From NCBI GenBank assembly GCA_046590575.1, contig JBKJUS010000157.1, positions 1 to 57,090 of the forward strand: a stretch of DNA of 57,090 bases, in the 5' to 3' direction. Source of the stretch: DATLNF01 sp046590575 (lineage in GTDB: Bacteria > Actinomycetota > Actinomycetes > BP-191). The notes beneath the pieces were generated by a model that saw only the letters and a list, made by a program, of their open reading frames with translations, was not told where the DNA came from and searched no databases. The translations under genes were made by a program, and so were the position numbers. Of this stretch, positions 40,944-49,091 are shown piece by piece (position 1 is the first letter of the stretch; every line of letters begins with the position of its first letter).

Positions 40944-41516
40944 CTAGGCGTTGACGAGGGTCGCCTGCGCTGCGCCGGGGGCGGAGTCGGCCAGCGACTT
41001 CAGCCGGTTGTCGAAGGAGAGCAGCACCGGCAGTCGGTTGGCGTGTGCACGTTCGTAGTCGCGCAGCTGCACCAGGGTGGGAGCGTCAAGCTTGCGGATC
41101 CGTCCGCGAAGGGCGCCGAGCGTGAGGTGGTCGTAGTCCGCGAGCGGCAAGGCGTCGTGCGACAGGGTCGCGCCGGGCACGGCTTCCTCGACTAATGCGG
41201 CGGTCGGCTCACCGAGCGAGAAGGGGTCGAGGACGGATTCGACCGACAGCCCGGACTTCGAGGGCGCTGCCGTGCCCGTGCTCTTGTCGCCGAGCAGACG
41301 ACTGATCGTCGACTCGCCCCGCTGCGCGAGATCGGCGTACTCCTCGCGCAGCGTGAAGCGCAGTCGGGCGACGGCGGTGGCCGCGGTGATCGGCAGGCTG
41401 GCTGCGCGAAGGGGGAGCCGGCGGGCCGCGACGGCGCCTGCGGCCAGCAGGCCCACGCCGGCGGCGAGCGGGGCGGGGATCGGGCTCCGCGTGAGTGCCT
41501 GGAACGGGGTTGCCAT
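40944..41516 (-). CDS. Rv1109c-like protein, annotated in relatives as lipid droplet-associated
   Basis: 190 residues. Hydrophobic Ala/Leu-rich N-terminal half (ALTRSPIPAPLAAGVGLLAA, then amphipathic helices), a polar linker around 75-95, and a conserved C-terminal segment YDHLTLGALRGRIRKLDAPT, then LRDYERAHANRLPVLLSFDN. This tail, and the position between xseA and divergent ispH, match the mycobacterial Rv1109c family; relatives in Rhodococcus-type genomes are annotated as lipid-droplet-associated. The C-terminal motif also resembles short helical domains in DNA-binding or membrane-associated proteins, so function is inferred. It is divergent from ispH. Confidence 0.65.
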   Translation of the reverse strand: MATPFQALTRSPIPAPLAAGVGLLAAGAVAARRLPLRAASLPITAATAVARLRFTLREEYADLAQRGESTISRLLGDKSTGTAAPSKSGLSVESVLDPFSLGEPTAALVEEAVPGATLSHDALPLADYDHLTLGALRGRIRKLDAPTLVQLRDYERAHANRLPVLLSFDNRLKSLADSAPGAAQATLVNA

Positions 41517-41566
41517 GGCAGTGGCGCCTTTCGTTGAGGGTCAGTCGGGCACCTTCGTCGTCCCCG

Positions 41567-41614
41567 CCGTGGTGGGGCGGTAATCCCCCACGGAGGGTGC
41601 GGCTTCACCCTCCG
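41567..41614 (+). promoter_or_regulatory. Two overlapping inverted repeats upstream of ispH
   Basis: First: CCGTGG (41567-41572) with CCACGG (41588-41593), flanking a G/C-run. Second: CGGAGGGTG (41591-41599) with CACCCTCCG (41606-41614), loop CGGCTT. They share bases 41591-41593, so both cannot form fully at once. If ispH is transcribed from the TAGACT box at 41618, they are upstream DNA sites and not RNA structures. Confidence 0.4.
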
Positions 41615-41617
41615 ACG

Positions 41618-41623
41618 TAGACT
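41618..41623 (+). promoter_or_regulatory. Candidate -10 (TAGACT) for leaderless ispH
   Basis: TAGACT ends six bases before the ispH ATG at 41630. No ribosome binding site is present. Spacing equals that before the DUF885 and ychF genes. Confidence 0.5.
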
Positions 41624-41629
41624 CGGGTC

Positions 41630-42604
41630 ATGTCTTCCCCGTCGTCCGGCCGCGTGCTGTTGGCGAAGCCGCGTGGCTACTGCGCAGGGGTGGACCGCGC
41701 TGTCCAGACGGTGGAGCGCGCGCTGGAGATCTACGGCGCCCCGGTCTACGTGCGCAAGCAGATCGTGCACAACATCCACGTCGTACGCCGCCTCGAGCAG
41801 CTCGGGGCGGTGTTCGTCGACGAGGCGACCGAGGTGCCGGTGGGGGCGACCTGCGTCTTGTCCGCTCACGGCGTGGCGCCGACGGTGTACGACGAGGCGG
41901 CCGAGCGTGACCTTCGGGTGATCGACGCGACCTGCCCGCTCGTGACCAAGGTGCACGTCGAGGCGCGGCGGTTCGCCGAGGACGACTACGACATCGTCCT
42001 GATCGGTCACGAGGGCCACGAGGAGGTGGTGGGCACCACGGGGGAGGCTCCCGACCACATTCGACTCGTGGACGGGCCAGCCGAGGCAGCCCAGGTGCAG
42101 GTACGCAATCCGGCACGTGTCGCCTATCTCTCGCAGACGACGTTGTCCGTCGATGAGACCAACGCCACCGTCGCCGCGCTGCGCGAGAGGTTCCCACTCC
42201 TCCAGGGGCCGCCGAGCGCCGACATCTGTTACGCGACCTCCAACCGGCAGACCGCCGTGAAGGACATCGCCGGATCAGCCGACCTGGTGCTGGTGGTCGG
42301 TTCGCGCAACTCCTCTAACAGCGTGCGACTGGTCGAGGTCGCCCTCGATGCGGGAGCTCGTGATGCGCACCTAGTCGACGACGCGTCGGAGATCGACGAG
42401 AGCTGGCTCGTCGGCGTGTCAACGGTGGGCCTGACCAGCGGCGCCAGCGTGCCCGAGGAGCTCGTCGCCGGTGTGCTCAACTGGCTTGCTGCCCGTGGCT
42501 ACGGCGACGTGACCGAGGTCGACAGTGCGGAGGAGCACCTGCTCTTCGCGCTTCCCCAGGAGCTGCGCCGGGATATCAAGGACCGCACCGGTACCGAGGC
42601 CTGA
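41630..42604 (+). CDS. ispH: 4-hydroxy-3-methylbut-2-enyl diphosphate reductase
   Basis: 324 residues. The last enzyme of the non-mevalonate (MEP) isoprenoid pathway, reducing HMBPP to IPP and DMAPP with a [4Fe-4S] cluster. The three cluster cysteines are visible: Cys18 in KPRGYCAGVDRA, one in VIDATCPLVTKVH and one in ADICYATSNRQ. Substrate residues HNIHV, SAHGV and IGHEGHEE, and GSRNSSNSVRL are present. It makes the precursors used by the uppS-like enzyme at 12702. It matches Rv1110 in position. Confidence 0.97.
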   Translation: MSSPSSGRVLLAKPRGYCAGVDRAVQTVERALEIYGAPVYVRKQIVHNIHVVRRLEQLGAVFVDEATEVPVGATCVLSAHGVAPTVYDEAAERDLRVIDATCPLVTKVHVEARRFAEDDYDIVLIGHEGHEEVVGTTGEAPDHIRLVDGPAEAAQVQVRNPARVAYLSQTTLSVDETNATVAALRERFPLLQGPPSADICYATSNRQTAVKDIAGSADLVLVVGSRNSSNSVRLVEVALDAGARDAHLVDDASEIDESWLVGVSTVGLTSGASVPEELVAGVLNWLAARGYGDVTEVDSAEEHLLFALPQELRRDIKDRTGTEA

Positions 42605-42607
42605 GAC

Positions 42608-42624
42608 TTCAGCCCGCGTTCAGC
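42608..42624 (+). promoter_or_regulatory. TTCAGC direct repeat, probable response-regulator box (autoregulation)
   Basis: TTCAGC at 42608-42613 and 42619-42624, exactly 11 bases start to start, as expected for tandem OmpR/PhoB-type binding. The same arrangement recurs at 44698-44714 after the kinase gene. A weaker GTCAGC follows at 42626. Confidence 0.6.
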
Positions 42625-42673
42625 GGTCAGCGGCACACTCGGGGCGGGACGGCCTGAGGACAGGGGGTGCACG

Positions 42674-43351
42674 GTGCGGCTGCTCGTGGTCGAGGACGAG
42701 AAGCGGCTGGCGGCGAGCCTCAAACGTGGCCTGGAGGCTGACGGCTTCGCCGTCGACGTAGCGCTCACCGGCGACGACGGGCTCTGGATGGCCCGCGAGG
42801 GGTCGTATGACGCCATCGTGCTCGACCTCATGCTGCCGGGTGTCAACGGATACCAGATCTGCTCGATGCTGCGGGCGGAGCAGGTGTGGACGCCGATCGT
42901 GATGCTCACCGCACAGGACGACGAGCTCGACGTCGCCGAGGGGCTCGACCTCGGCGCCGACGACTACCTGACCAAGCCGTTCTCGCATGTCGTCCTCGTC
43001 GCCCGGCTCCGCGCTCTCATCCGGCGTGGCGCACCGGAGCGGCCGATCACCCTGGCAGCCGGGGACCTGCGCTTGGACCCGGGCAGCCGGCAGACCTGGC
43101 GCGGTGACACCCGGCTTGTGCTCACGGCGCGCGAGACGTCCGTGCTGGAGTTTCTGCTCCGCCACGCCGGGCAGGTTGTGTCGAAGCGCGACGTCCTCGA
43201 CCACGTCTGGGATGCCGACTTCGACGGCGACGCGAACATCGTTGAGGTCTACATCCGATACCTGCGTCGCAAGGTCGACATCCCGTTCGGCCGGGCCTCG
43301 ATCGAGACGGTGCGCGGGTCGGGGTACCGGTTGGCGGCAGACGGTGGCTGA
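42674..43351 (+). CDS. OmpR/PhoB-family response regulator
   Basis: 225 residues from GTG behind AGGGGG. Receiver domain 1-120: LLVVEDEKRLAASLKRGLEA, phospho-Asp51 region VLDLMLPGVNGYQ, MLTAQDDELDVAEG and ADDYLTKPFS with the conserved Lys. C-terminal winged helix at about 130-222 (LTARETSVLEFLLRHAGQVV, VEVYIRYLRRKVD, ETVRGSGYRL). Paired with the kinase encoded next, overlapping by 8 bases. TTCAGC direct repeats lie upstream of it and downstream of the kinase, so it probably regulates itself and the next unit. Confidence 0.93.
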   Translation: MRLLVVEDEKRLAASLKRGLEADGFAVDVALTGDDGLWMAREGSYDAIVLDLMLPGVNGYQICSMLRAEQVWTPIVMLTAQDDELDVAEGLDLGADDYLTKPFSHVVLVARLRALIRRGAPERPITLAAGDLRLDPGSRQTWRGDTRLVLTARETSVLEFLLRHAGQVVSKRDVLDHVWDADFDGDANIVEVYIRYLRRKVDIPFGRASIETVRGSGYRLAADGG

Positions 43352-44693
43352 GCACCGGTCTCGAGGCACCGTCCGGATGCGCACCGCCGTCGGTGCCACC
43401 GTGGTCGTGGGCGTGGCTCTAGTGGTCGGTGCTGTCGCGCTCGTGGCACTGCTGCGCGGATCGCTCACCTCCGATATCCGTACGGCGGCAGTGCTCCGCG
43501 CGCAGGATGTCGCAGGACTCCTCGACGACGGAGCGCTGCCCACCGACTTCGCGGTCGAGGACGAGGACGAGTCGTTCGTGCAGGTCCTCGACTCGTCCCG
43601 TCGGGTGCTGGCGGCCAACGCCAGCGCGCAGGGCCGAGCACCGGTCAGCGATGTGTCGCCGGGCCGCACCCGCACGGTTCGGCTCGTTGCCGACGGTGAG
43701 GCCAGCAGCTACGTCGTGGCCGCCGAGGGCGCCCGCAACGGGGCACTCGTGGTGCTCGTGGCGCGCAACCTCGAGCCGGCCCGAGAGGGCACCGCCGTAC
43801 TGACCCGGGGTCTTGCCGTCGGCGTACCGCTGCTGGTGGCACTGGTCGCGGTCACCGCCTGGGTGGTCACCGGTCGGGCCCTTCGCCCGGTGGAGGACAT
43901 CCGGGCCGAGGTCTCGTCCATTTCGTCCAGGCGGCTGGACCGACGGGTGCCCGAGCCGCCGGGCGATGACGAGATTGCCCGGCTGGCCCGCACTATGAAC
44001 GCGATGCTCGACCGGCTGCAGCTCTCCCGTGACCAACAGCGGCGTTTCATCTCGGACGCTTCGCACGAGCTGCGGAGCCCGATTTCGACGATTCGCCATC
44101 AGCTGGAGGTCGCGGCCGCGCATCCCGACGGCGTCGGTGTCGGAGACCTCACTCGCGAGCTGTTCGTGGAGAGCGAGCGGATGGAGCGCCTCGTCGAGGA
44201 CCTGCTGCTGCTGGCTCGCGCTGACGAGCAGGCGTTGGCACCTCGGCATCAGTCCGTGGACCTCGATGATCTGCTGCTGGCGGAGGCGGAGCGGCTGCGC
44301 CGCCGCGGACAGGTCGGTGTCGACGCCACTGGCATCTCCGGCGGTCAGGTGACCGGGGATCCAGGACAGCTGCAGCGGATGGTGCGCAACCTCGTGGACA
44401 ACGCAGAGCGGCACGCCGCCACGCGGGTAGTGCTCGCGCTGCGCGAGCTCGACGACGGCGGCGTCGAGCTCGCGGTCGCGGACGACGGCGCCGGGATCGC
44501 GGAGGCCGACCGGGAACGCGTCTTCCACCGGTTCACCCGACTCGACTCGGCTCGCAACCGGGACGTGGGTGGCGCCGGCCTCGGCCTCGTCATCGTCGCC
44601 GAAGTCGTCCGCGCCCACGGGGGCACCGTGCGCATCGACGGCACCGGTGGCGCCAAGTTCGTCGTCGTCCTGCCCGCACCGACCGAAAGCTGA
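43344..44693 (+). CDS. Sensor histidine kinase paired with the OmpR-type regulator
   Basis: 449 residues. The GTG at 43344 (VAEHRSRGTVRMRTAVG) overlaps the regulator stop by eight bases. TM1 at about 18-35, a small extracytoplasmic domain of about 105 residues, TM2 at about 150-170 (GVPLLVALVAVTAWVVTG), HAMP (RALRPVEDIRAEVSSISSRR), HisKA with phospho-His in FISDASHELRSPISTIRHQL, and a HATPase with NLVDNAERHA, DDGAGI and GGAGLGLVIV. A classic short-sensor kinase; the signal is unknown. The DASHELRSP form is common among actinobacterial kinases next to PepSY genes, and a PepSY-like remnant follows it here. Confidence 0.92.
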   Translation: MAEHRSRGTVRMRTAVGATVVVGVALVVGAVALVALLRGSLTSDIRTAAVLRAQDVAGLLDDGALPTDFAVEDEDESFVQVLDSSRRVLAANASAQGRAPVSDVSPGRTRTVRLVADGEASSYVVAAEGARNGALVVLVARNLEPAREGTAVLTRGLAVGVPLLVALVAVTAWVVTGRALRPVEDIRAEVSSISSRRLDRRVPEPPGDDEIARLARTMNAMLDRLQLSRDQQRRFISDASHELRSPISTIRHQLEVAAAHPDGVGVGDLTRELFVESERMERLVEDLLLLARADEQALAPRHQSVDLDDLLLAEAERLRRRGQVGVDATGISGGQVTGDPGQLQRMVRNLVDNAERHAATRVVLALRELDDGGVELAVADDGAGIAEADRERVFHRFTRLDSARNRDVGGAGLGLVIVAEVVRAHGGTVRIDGTGGAKFVVVLPAPTES

Positions 44694-44697
44694 GGCG

Positions 44698-44714
44698 TTC
44701 AGCGGGCGTTCAGC
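44698..44714 (+). promoter_or_regulatory. Second TTCAGC direct repeat, 3' of the kinase gene
   Basis: TTCAGC at 44698-44703 and 44709-44714, again 11 bases apart; flanks differ slightly (GCGTTCAGCGGGCGTTCAGC). It would sit in the promoter of the gene fragment that starts at 44806. Confidence 0.6.
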
Positions 44715-44805
44715 CGAGTGGCCCTACCGTCAACACTGATCGGATCGGGCTTGTTCGCACCGAGCGCTTTTTTGGGCGCATTTCCTCTGACGGAAGGTCA
44801 TCACC

Positions 44806-44897
44806 ATGAACAAGAAACCGATCATCGCGATCTCATCGTCGTCATCGAAGGTGACTCCGAGGACGCGGACGGCGACGACGCGGACGGCGACGAGTAG
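44806..44897 (+). pseudogene. Remnant of a small acidic secreted protein gene (PepSY-like), internal deletion
   Basis: An ATG with a good ribosome binding site (GGAAGG 8 bases upstream) opens MNKKPIIAI, which looks like the start of a signal peptide. After a few codons that frame becomes implausible. In another frame the sequence reads DLIVVIEGDSEDADGDDADG and stops at 44895-44897. This acidic ending resembles the tail of PepSY-domain proteins commonly found beside such two-component systems. The middle of the gene is missing. The assignment to PepSY rests on context and the tail only. Confidence 0.4.
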
Positions 44898-44918
44898 CTC
44901 TGTCCGGTCGGCGTGGGC

Positions 44919-45767
44919 TCAGAGCAGAGGTGCAGTGAGCAGGGTGAGGTTGACCCGAATCGCGTTGCCGGCCCGGAGCACGTGAGGGCCGATGCGGTTG
45001 ATGCCGATGTTGCCGAGGGGGCCGTAGGCCAACTGCGTCACCAGGCCCACGGCTGCGCCGTCGTCCCGCGAGAGCGCGCCGCCGGAGTCACCCGGAGCGG
45101 CGACGCCGTGGGCGTAGACGTAGTCCTCCCGGTAGAGACCCCGCGGTGCGAACGCGCTTCGTGACCGTAACCCGGCAATGCCGGTGCCGACGTGCTGGAA
45201 GACGGCAGCGTCGTCGCCGACCTCAGAGGCGAACCCCGTAGGCCCGCCGAAGTGGCACATCTGCGGGTCGCTGGCGACGCCGGCGTCGAGGCGGATGAGG
45301 GCGAAGTCCGTGATGCCGTTGGTCTTGATCGGCTGGCGGATCGCGTAGACCGCAGTGCCGATCCGATTGCCGGCGGCGTCCTTGGCGACGGCGTCAGAGC
45401 CGCTGCGCCAGATTTTCTCACCGTCGGTATCGAGCACGCAGTGACCGGCGGTGGAGATGTAGCGCCGGCCGTCGCTGCCGGCGAAGAGGAACCCCATCGA
45501 GCACGGACCGTGCGGGGTCTGAATCTGGGCGCCCGGCCGCACCCCGGCGCAGGGGGCCGTACCCAGAGGCGGGGCCGCCGCCGCGGTGAGGGGGGCCGCG
45601 GGCAGGAGGGGAGCGTCGGCCAGGTCACAACGAATGCGTTGGTCCGCGTCGACGATGGCCGTCGCCAGAGCGGCGGCGTCGACACGGGCACCCGCCGGGG
45701 TGGCTAGCGTCGCGGCCGCGAGGAGAGCAGCGGCGAGCCCGGCGCGCACAGCGACGGGCAGGCTCAC
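44919..45767 (-). CDS. Secreted chymotrypsin-like (S1) serine protease
   Basis: 282 residues. Signal peptide 1-28 (LAAALLAAATLATPAGA). Catalytic triad: His109 in YISTAGHCV, Asp154 in NGITDFALIRLD, Ser228 in AAPGDSGGAL. At least six cysteines can form disulfides. There is a propeptide-like region up to about residue 70. The fold resembles trypsin-like bacterial proteases that use a small prodomain. The gene is convergent with the two-component operon. The substrate is unknown; it is probably extracellular. Confidence 0.9.
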   Translation of the reverse strand: MSLPVAVRAGLAAALLAAATLATPAGARVDAAALATAIVDADQRIRCDLADAPLLPAAPLTAAAAPPLGTAPCAGVRPGAQIQTPHGPCSMGFLFAGSDGRRYISTAGHCVLDTDGEKIWRSGSDAVAKDAAGNRIGTAVYAIRQPIKTNGITDFALIRLDAGVASDPQMCHFGGPTGFASEVGDDAAVFQHVGTGIAGLRSRSAFAPRGLYREDYVYAHGVAAPGDSGGALSRDDGAAVGLVTQLAYGPLGNIGINRIGPHVLRAGNAIRVNLTLLTAPLL

Positions 45768-45914
45768 AGAGGTCTCCGGGAGTCGAGAGAAGCGGAATCT
45801 GACCGGCTCAACGAGCGGAACCGGCTTCCGTGACGATATCGGCTCTCGGCGCGTCCGACTTGTGCGGATTGGTGATCTGGGCCGGACGCGGCGATGCCGA
45901 GCCTGTTGAGCGGG

Positions 45915-46385
45915 CTAGGGCTCGCCGTCCCGACGGTCGGGCGCGCTGTTCATCGCCATCCACCGCAGGCCAGCCACGAGACCGGCGGAACAGGTGGCCA
46001 GCAGGAGGGCTGGAGCGCCGAGTACGAGCGCCGAGAAGAGCTCGAGCACCTGCTGGGTGAGGAAGCTGCCGCCGATTCCGCTGGCCCGTCCGGCGCCGGC
46101 CGCGAACGTCAGGGCGACGTAGGCGAGCGGGGGGATCACGGCGGCCGCGGCGAGGTCCTCCCGGTGCACCTTGTACGCCGCAGCCGTACAACCGATCGTG
46201 AAGAAGATGGTGAAGACGGTTCGAAGACCGACGCCGGTCAGGACGTCGATGGTCGCGCCGATGACCCCAGCGGCGAGTGCGACGGCGACTGCACCGGTCG
46301 CAGTGAGACCGCGCGCGTCACCGACGTGAGCCCCCGCGGGGATCTGCAGATGATGCGCAGTGGTCATCGACGGCGACGGATGCAT
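45915..46385 (-). CDS. Four-helix membrane protein (DUF6542-like)
   Basis: 156 residues from ATG 46385 behind GGGGGA. Four hydrophobic segments: VAVALAAGVIGATIDVLTGV, FTIFFTIGCTAAAYKVH, AAVIPPLAYVALTFAAGAG and LFSALVLGAPALLLATCSAG. The GATIDVLTGVGLRTVFTIFF segment is the recognisable pattern of the DUF6542 family, which in mycobacteria lies next to ychF (Rv1111c). Function unknown. Here rmuC, an HhH glycosylase and other genes lie between it and ychF. Confidence 0.65.
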   Translation of the reverse strand: MHPSPSMTTAHHLQIPAGAHVGDARGLTATGAVAVALAAGVIGATIDVLTGVGLRTVFTIFFTIGCTAAAYKVHREDLAAAAVIPPLAYVALTFAAGAGRASGIGGSFLTQQVLELFSALVLGAPALLLATCSAGLVAGLRWMAMNSAPDRRDGEP

Positions 46386-46459
46386 TCGGTCCCCCAGGTG
46401 TCGGGCTCGAGCTGACACCAGACGGTAGCGGTGAAGTCCGTGCGTACCAACGACCCGGC

Positions 46460-46508
46460 GGCCCGGCGTGGCGGTTACGTGAGCCTCGCGGGCCCGGCGT
46501 GGCGGTTA
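46460..46508. repeat. 18-bp direct repeat covering the rmuC stop codon
   Basis: GGCCCGGCGTGGCGGTTA occurs at 46460-46477 and 46491-46508 (31-bp period). The second copy includes the stop codon of rmuC on the minus strand, so the 3' end was locally duplicated. Confidence 0.75.
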
Positions 46509-47888
46509 GAAGAGCCCCGCGGCCCGGCGGAGCTCCTCGTCGAGCTCGAAGGGGCGCTCGCCCGGGGGGAGCGCGACCACCACCCGGGACAACGTCTCGG
46601 ACTCGACTAGCTCGGGTGCCTGCAGCGCTCGGGTGGTCATCTCGATCTGCTTCGGTGTCGTCATCGCTTCCTCGCGCAGGCCGTGCGCTGCCAGCTTGCG
46701 CGCGGTGACGAGCACGCGGCCCTCCAGCGAGCCCACTGCGTCGTTGTAGGCCTTGACCGCCGACTCGAGGCCGCGGCCGAGCTTGGACACGTCGCCGCCC
46801 ATCTTCGACAACCGCTCGTAGAGCTCGCGCCCGAGGTCGGCGATCTCACGTGCGCTGTCGGCCAGCGACTCCTGCCGCCAGGTGAAGGACACGGTGCGCA
46901 GTAGTGCGATGAGGGTGGTGGGGGTGGCGATGATGACCGACCGCTCGGCGCCGTACTCAAGCAGGTCAGGAGCGCCGTCGAGTGCCGCGGAGAGCAGCGC
47001 CTCGCCGGGCAGGAACATCACGACGAACTCCGGCGAGCCGGCCACCTTGTCGCCGTAGTTCTTCTTCGCCAGCCCGTCGATGTGCGACTTGACGTGGCGA
47101 GCGTGCCGACCTAGCGCGATCTTGTGCGCCGCCTCGTCGGCCGCCTCGGCGGCCTCGAGGAACCCCTCGAGCGCGCACTTGCTATCGACGACGACGTGCT
47201 TACCGCCGGGCAGGTTGATGACCATATCCGGACGGATGCCACCCTCATCGGACGTGCCAGTGACCTGTTCGTCGAAGTCGCACCGGTCGACCATGCCAGC
47301 CAGCTCGACGGTGCGGCGCAGCTGCATCTCGCCCCACCGCCCCCGGGCCTGCGGCTTGCGCAGAGCTGTCACGAGCGACGCGGTCTCTACCCGAAGCTGC
47401 TCGCTCGAGTGCCGGACCTCAGTGATCTGTGCGAGCAGCCCACGGTAGGCACCTTCACGCTTCAGCTCGAGGTCTCGAACCTGTACGTCGACCTTGGCCA
47501 GCTCGGCGCGGATCGGCTCGACGAGGGCTTCGACCGCCTGCCGACGCTGGTCGAGATCGGCCTGCGACTCCACCTGCGTCGCCTTGAGCGTCGCCTGGGC
47601 GAGCTCGAGGAACTGCTTGGTGTTGGCCTCCAGCGCCTGCTGACCGACGGCCTGAAAGGACTCCTTGAGCTGGGCCTCGGACCGCTGCAGATCGGTGATC
47701 CGCTGGATCGTCGCGATGCGCTCCGCCTCGACCGCGGCGGTGGCGACGGCAGCCGCCGTACGTGCCTCATGGGTCTCGGCGGTGGCCGCTGCCACGGCGG
47801 CCGCGGCGTCCCGGCGGCCCAGCGACCAGCCGGCGAGGAGGCCGAGCCCGGCAGTGAGGAGGGCGAGTAGCACAGTGGAGAGGTCCAT
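46506..47888 (-). CDS. rmuC: DNA recombination protein RmuC family
   Basis: 460 residues. ATG at 47888 gives MDLSTVLLALLTAGLGLLAG, an N-terminal membrane anchor; the longer upstream frame lacks this logic. A long coiled coil of about 150 residues is followed by the RmuC nuclease-like domain: ARGRWGEMQLRRTVELAGMV, VVDSKCALEGFLEA, AGSPEFVVMFLPGEALLSAA and ATPTTLIALLRTV. RmuC proteins limit DNA inversions and act on DNA repair intermediates in E. coli. Gene position is not adjacent to other repair genes except the HhH glycosylase upstream. Confidence 0.92.
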   Translation of the reverse strand: MDLSTVLLALLTAGLGLLAGWSLGRRDAAAAVAAATAETHEARTAAAVATAAVEAERIATIQRITDLQRSEAQLKESFQAVGQQALEANTKQFLELAQATLKATQVESQADLDQRRQAVEALVEPIRAELAKVDVQVRDLELKREGAYRGLLAQITEVRHSSEQLRVETASLVTALRKPQARGRWGEMQLRRTVELAGMVDRCDFDEQVTGTSDEGGIRPDMVINLPGGKHVVVDSKCALEGFLEAAEAADEAAHKIALGRHARHVKSHIDGLAKKNYGDKVAGSPEFVVMFLPGEALLSAALDGAPDLLEYGAERSVIIATPTTLIALLRTVSFTWRQESLADSAREIADLGRELYERLSKMGGDVSKLGRGLESAVKAYNDAVGSLEGRVLVTARKLAAHGLREEAMTTPKQIEMTTRALQAPELVESETLSRVVVALPPGERPFELDEELRRAAGLF

Positions 47889-48071
47889 ATCGGCATCGTC
47901 GCAGCGGCCTCCGACAAAACTGCGCAGGCGCCCCGTCGTACGGCGTACCGCACTCACCGATTCGGATGGAAGCTCAGGCTTGCGCGAACTGTGTCCGCTT
48001 TCGGGGCGAGCCGCGCTCACAACGGCCCATAGTTCGAGGGGGGAGGCGTACGGCGGGGCGGGTGGCCAGAC

Positions 48072-48947
48072 TCAGAACCAGTCGCGGGTGAGCTCCAGCC
48101 AGAGACCGACGCCGGCCCACCGGCCGAGTGGGGCGTAGCGGTCAGCGATCTCGGCGTCGGTCATCGACTCCTTGCCGAGCAGACGCGGCAGCTTGGCCCG
48201 GATCCAGGAGTCGAGGGCGAGCCCCTTGGGCCGACCGAGCAGGCCGAGCATGCCCTCGGCGGCGTACGGGCCGAAGCCGCGGAGGGTGCGGACCTGGGCC
48301 AGGACGTCGCTGTCGGAGGTGAGCGGGTCCCACCACGACGACGGGTCGAGCGTGCCGTCGGCGACGGCACCCGCCAGCTCGACGAAGGAGCGGGCTCGGT
48401 AGCCGGCCCGTACGACGTCCGCGAAGTGCGTCGCCCCCGCGTCGAGCACCGCCTGCGGCGTGGGAAACGCTCGCTCGCCGGCCGGTCCAGCCGCACCCAG
48501 GGAGTCGACCATCCGGCGGCACATGAGCTCGGTCAGTGCCCACGAGCAGTTGGTCGTAGCCAGCGTGCGGGCGAGGTCTTCGAAGACGGTCGGGGACCGG
48601 AGCAGTCGGCCGACTCCCAGCTCGGCCACCCACTCCAACCCGGGCAGTGCCGCACACCCGGCGTGCAGCTCGGTCAGGTCGTCGTCGACCGCGAGCATGT
48701 GCCGAAACTGGGACTTGATGGCCACCCGATCCGCGCAGGTCCCGGCCACGCGGCCCCACGATGCGCTCAATCGTCCGTCGCGTCGCTGAGTCACCGTCAC
48801 GGTGAGTGCGCCGGCGTCGGGAAGCGACAGGGTGCGGTGCAGCGCGCCGGCTCGGTCGTCGTACGCCGACGGCGCGAGAGCGCACCACCCGTGGCTCATC
48901 GCCGTACGGCGAAGGGAGAAGCCCGGTGGTACGCCGCCGAGCGACAT
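48072..48947 (-). CDS. HhH-GPD base-excision DNA glycosylase-like protein
   Basis: 291 residues from ATG 48947; ATG 49034 is a less likely alternative because its N-terminal extension resembles noise. The N-terminal half is beta-rich (GALTVTVTQRRDGRLSASWG), like AlkA. The C-terminal half carries a helix-hairpin-helix at LRGFGPYAAEGMLGLLGRPK followed by LALDSWIRAKLPRL with the Asp in the position of the catalytic GPD aspartate. This suggests an AlkA/MPG-like alkyl-base glycosylase. No Fe-S cysteines are seen at the end. Substrate specificity unknown. Confidence 0.75.
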   Translation of the reverse strand: MSLGGVPPGFSLRRTAMSHGWCALAPSAYDDRAGALHRTLSLPDAGALTVTVTQRRDGRLSASWGRVAGTCADRVAIKSQFRHMLAVDDDLTELHAGCAALPGLEWVAELGVGRLLRSPTVFEDLARTLATTNCSWALTELMCRRMVDSLGAAGPAGERAFPTPQAVLDAGATHFADVVRAGYRARSFVELAGAVADGTLDPSSWWDPLTSDSDVLAQVRTLRGFGPYAAEGMLGLLGRPKGLALDSWIRAKLPRLLGKESMTDAEIADRYAPLGRWAGVGLWLELTRDWF

Positions 48948-49091
48948 CCGCCCGACCCGAGGGAGCTCGGCTCCGGGCGGAGGGGTGCCGTGCAGGCTCG
49001 ACCCGCGCAGCTCTTGCGCTACCTGCTCGCCCACAACGCCGACGCTACCTGAGCGATCCCGCCCGGAGGTGACGGTCGCGCGACTCGACCG

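Noticed and set aside
44761..44790. T-run (GCGCTTTTTTGGGCGC) as an intrinsic terminator of the two-component operon
   Set aside because: The T run is not preceded by a stable GC stem; the weak GCGC pairing around it is not sufficient.
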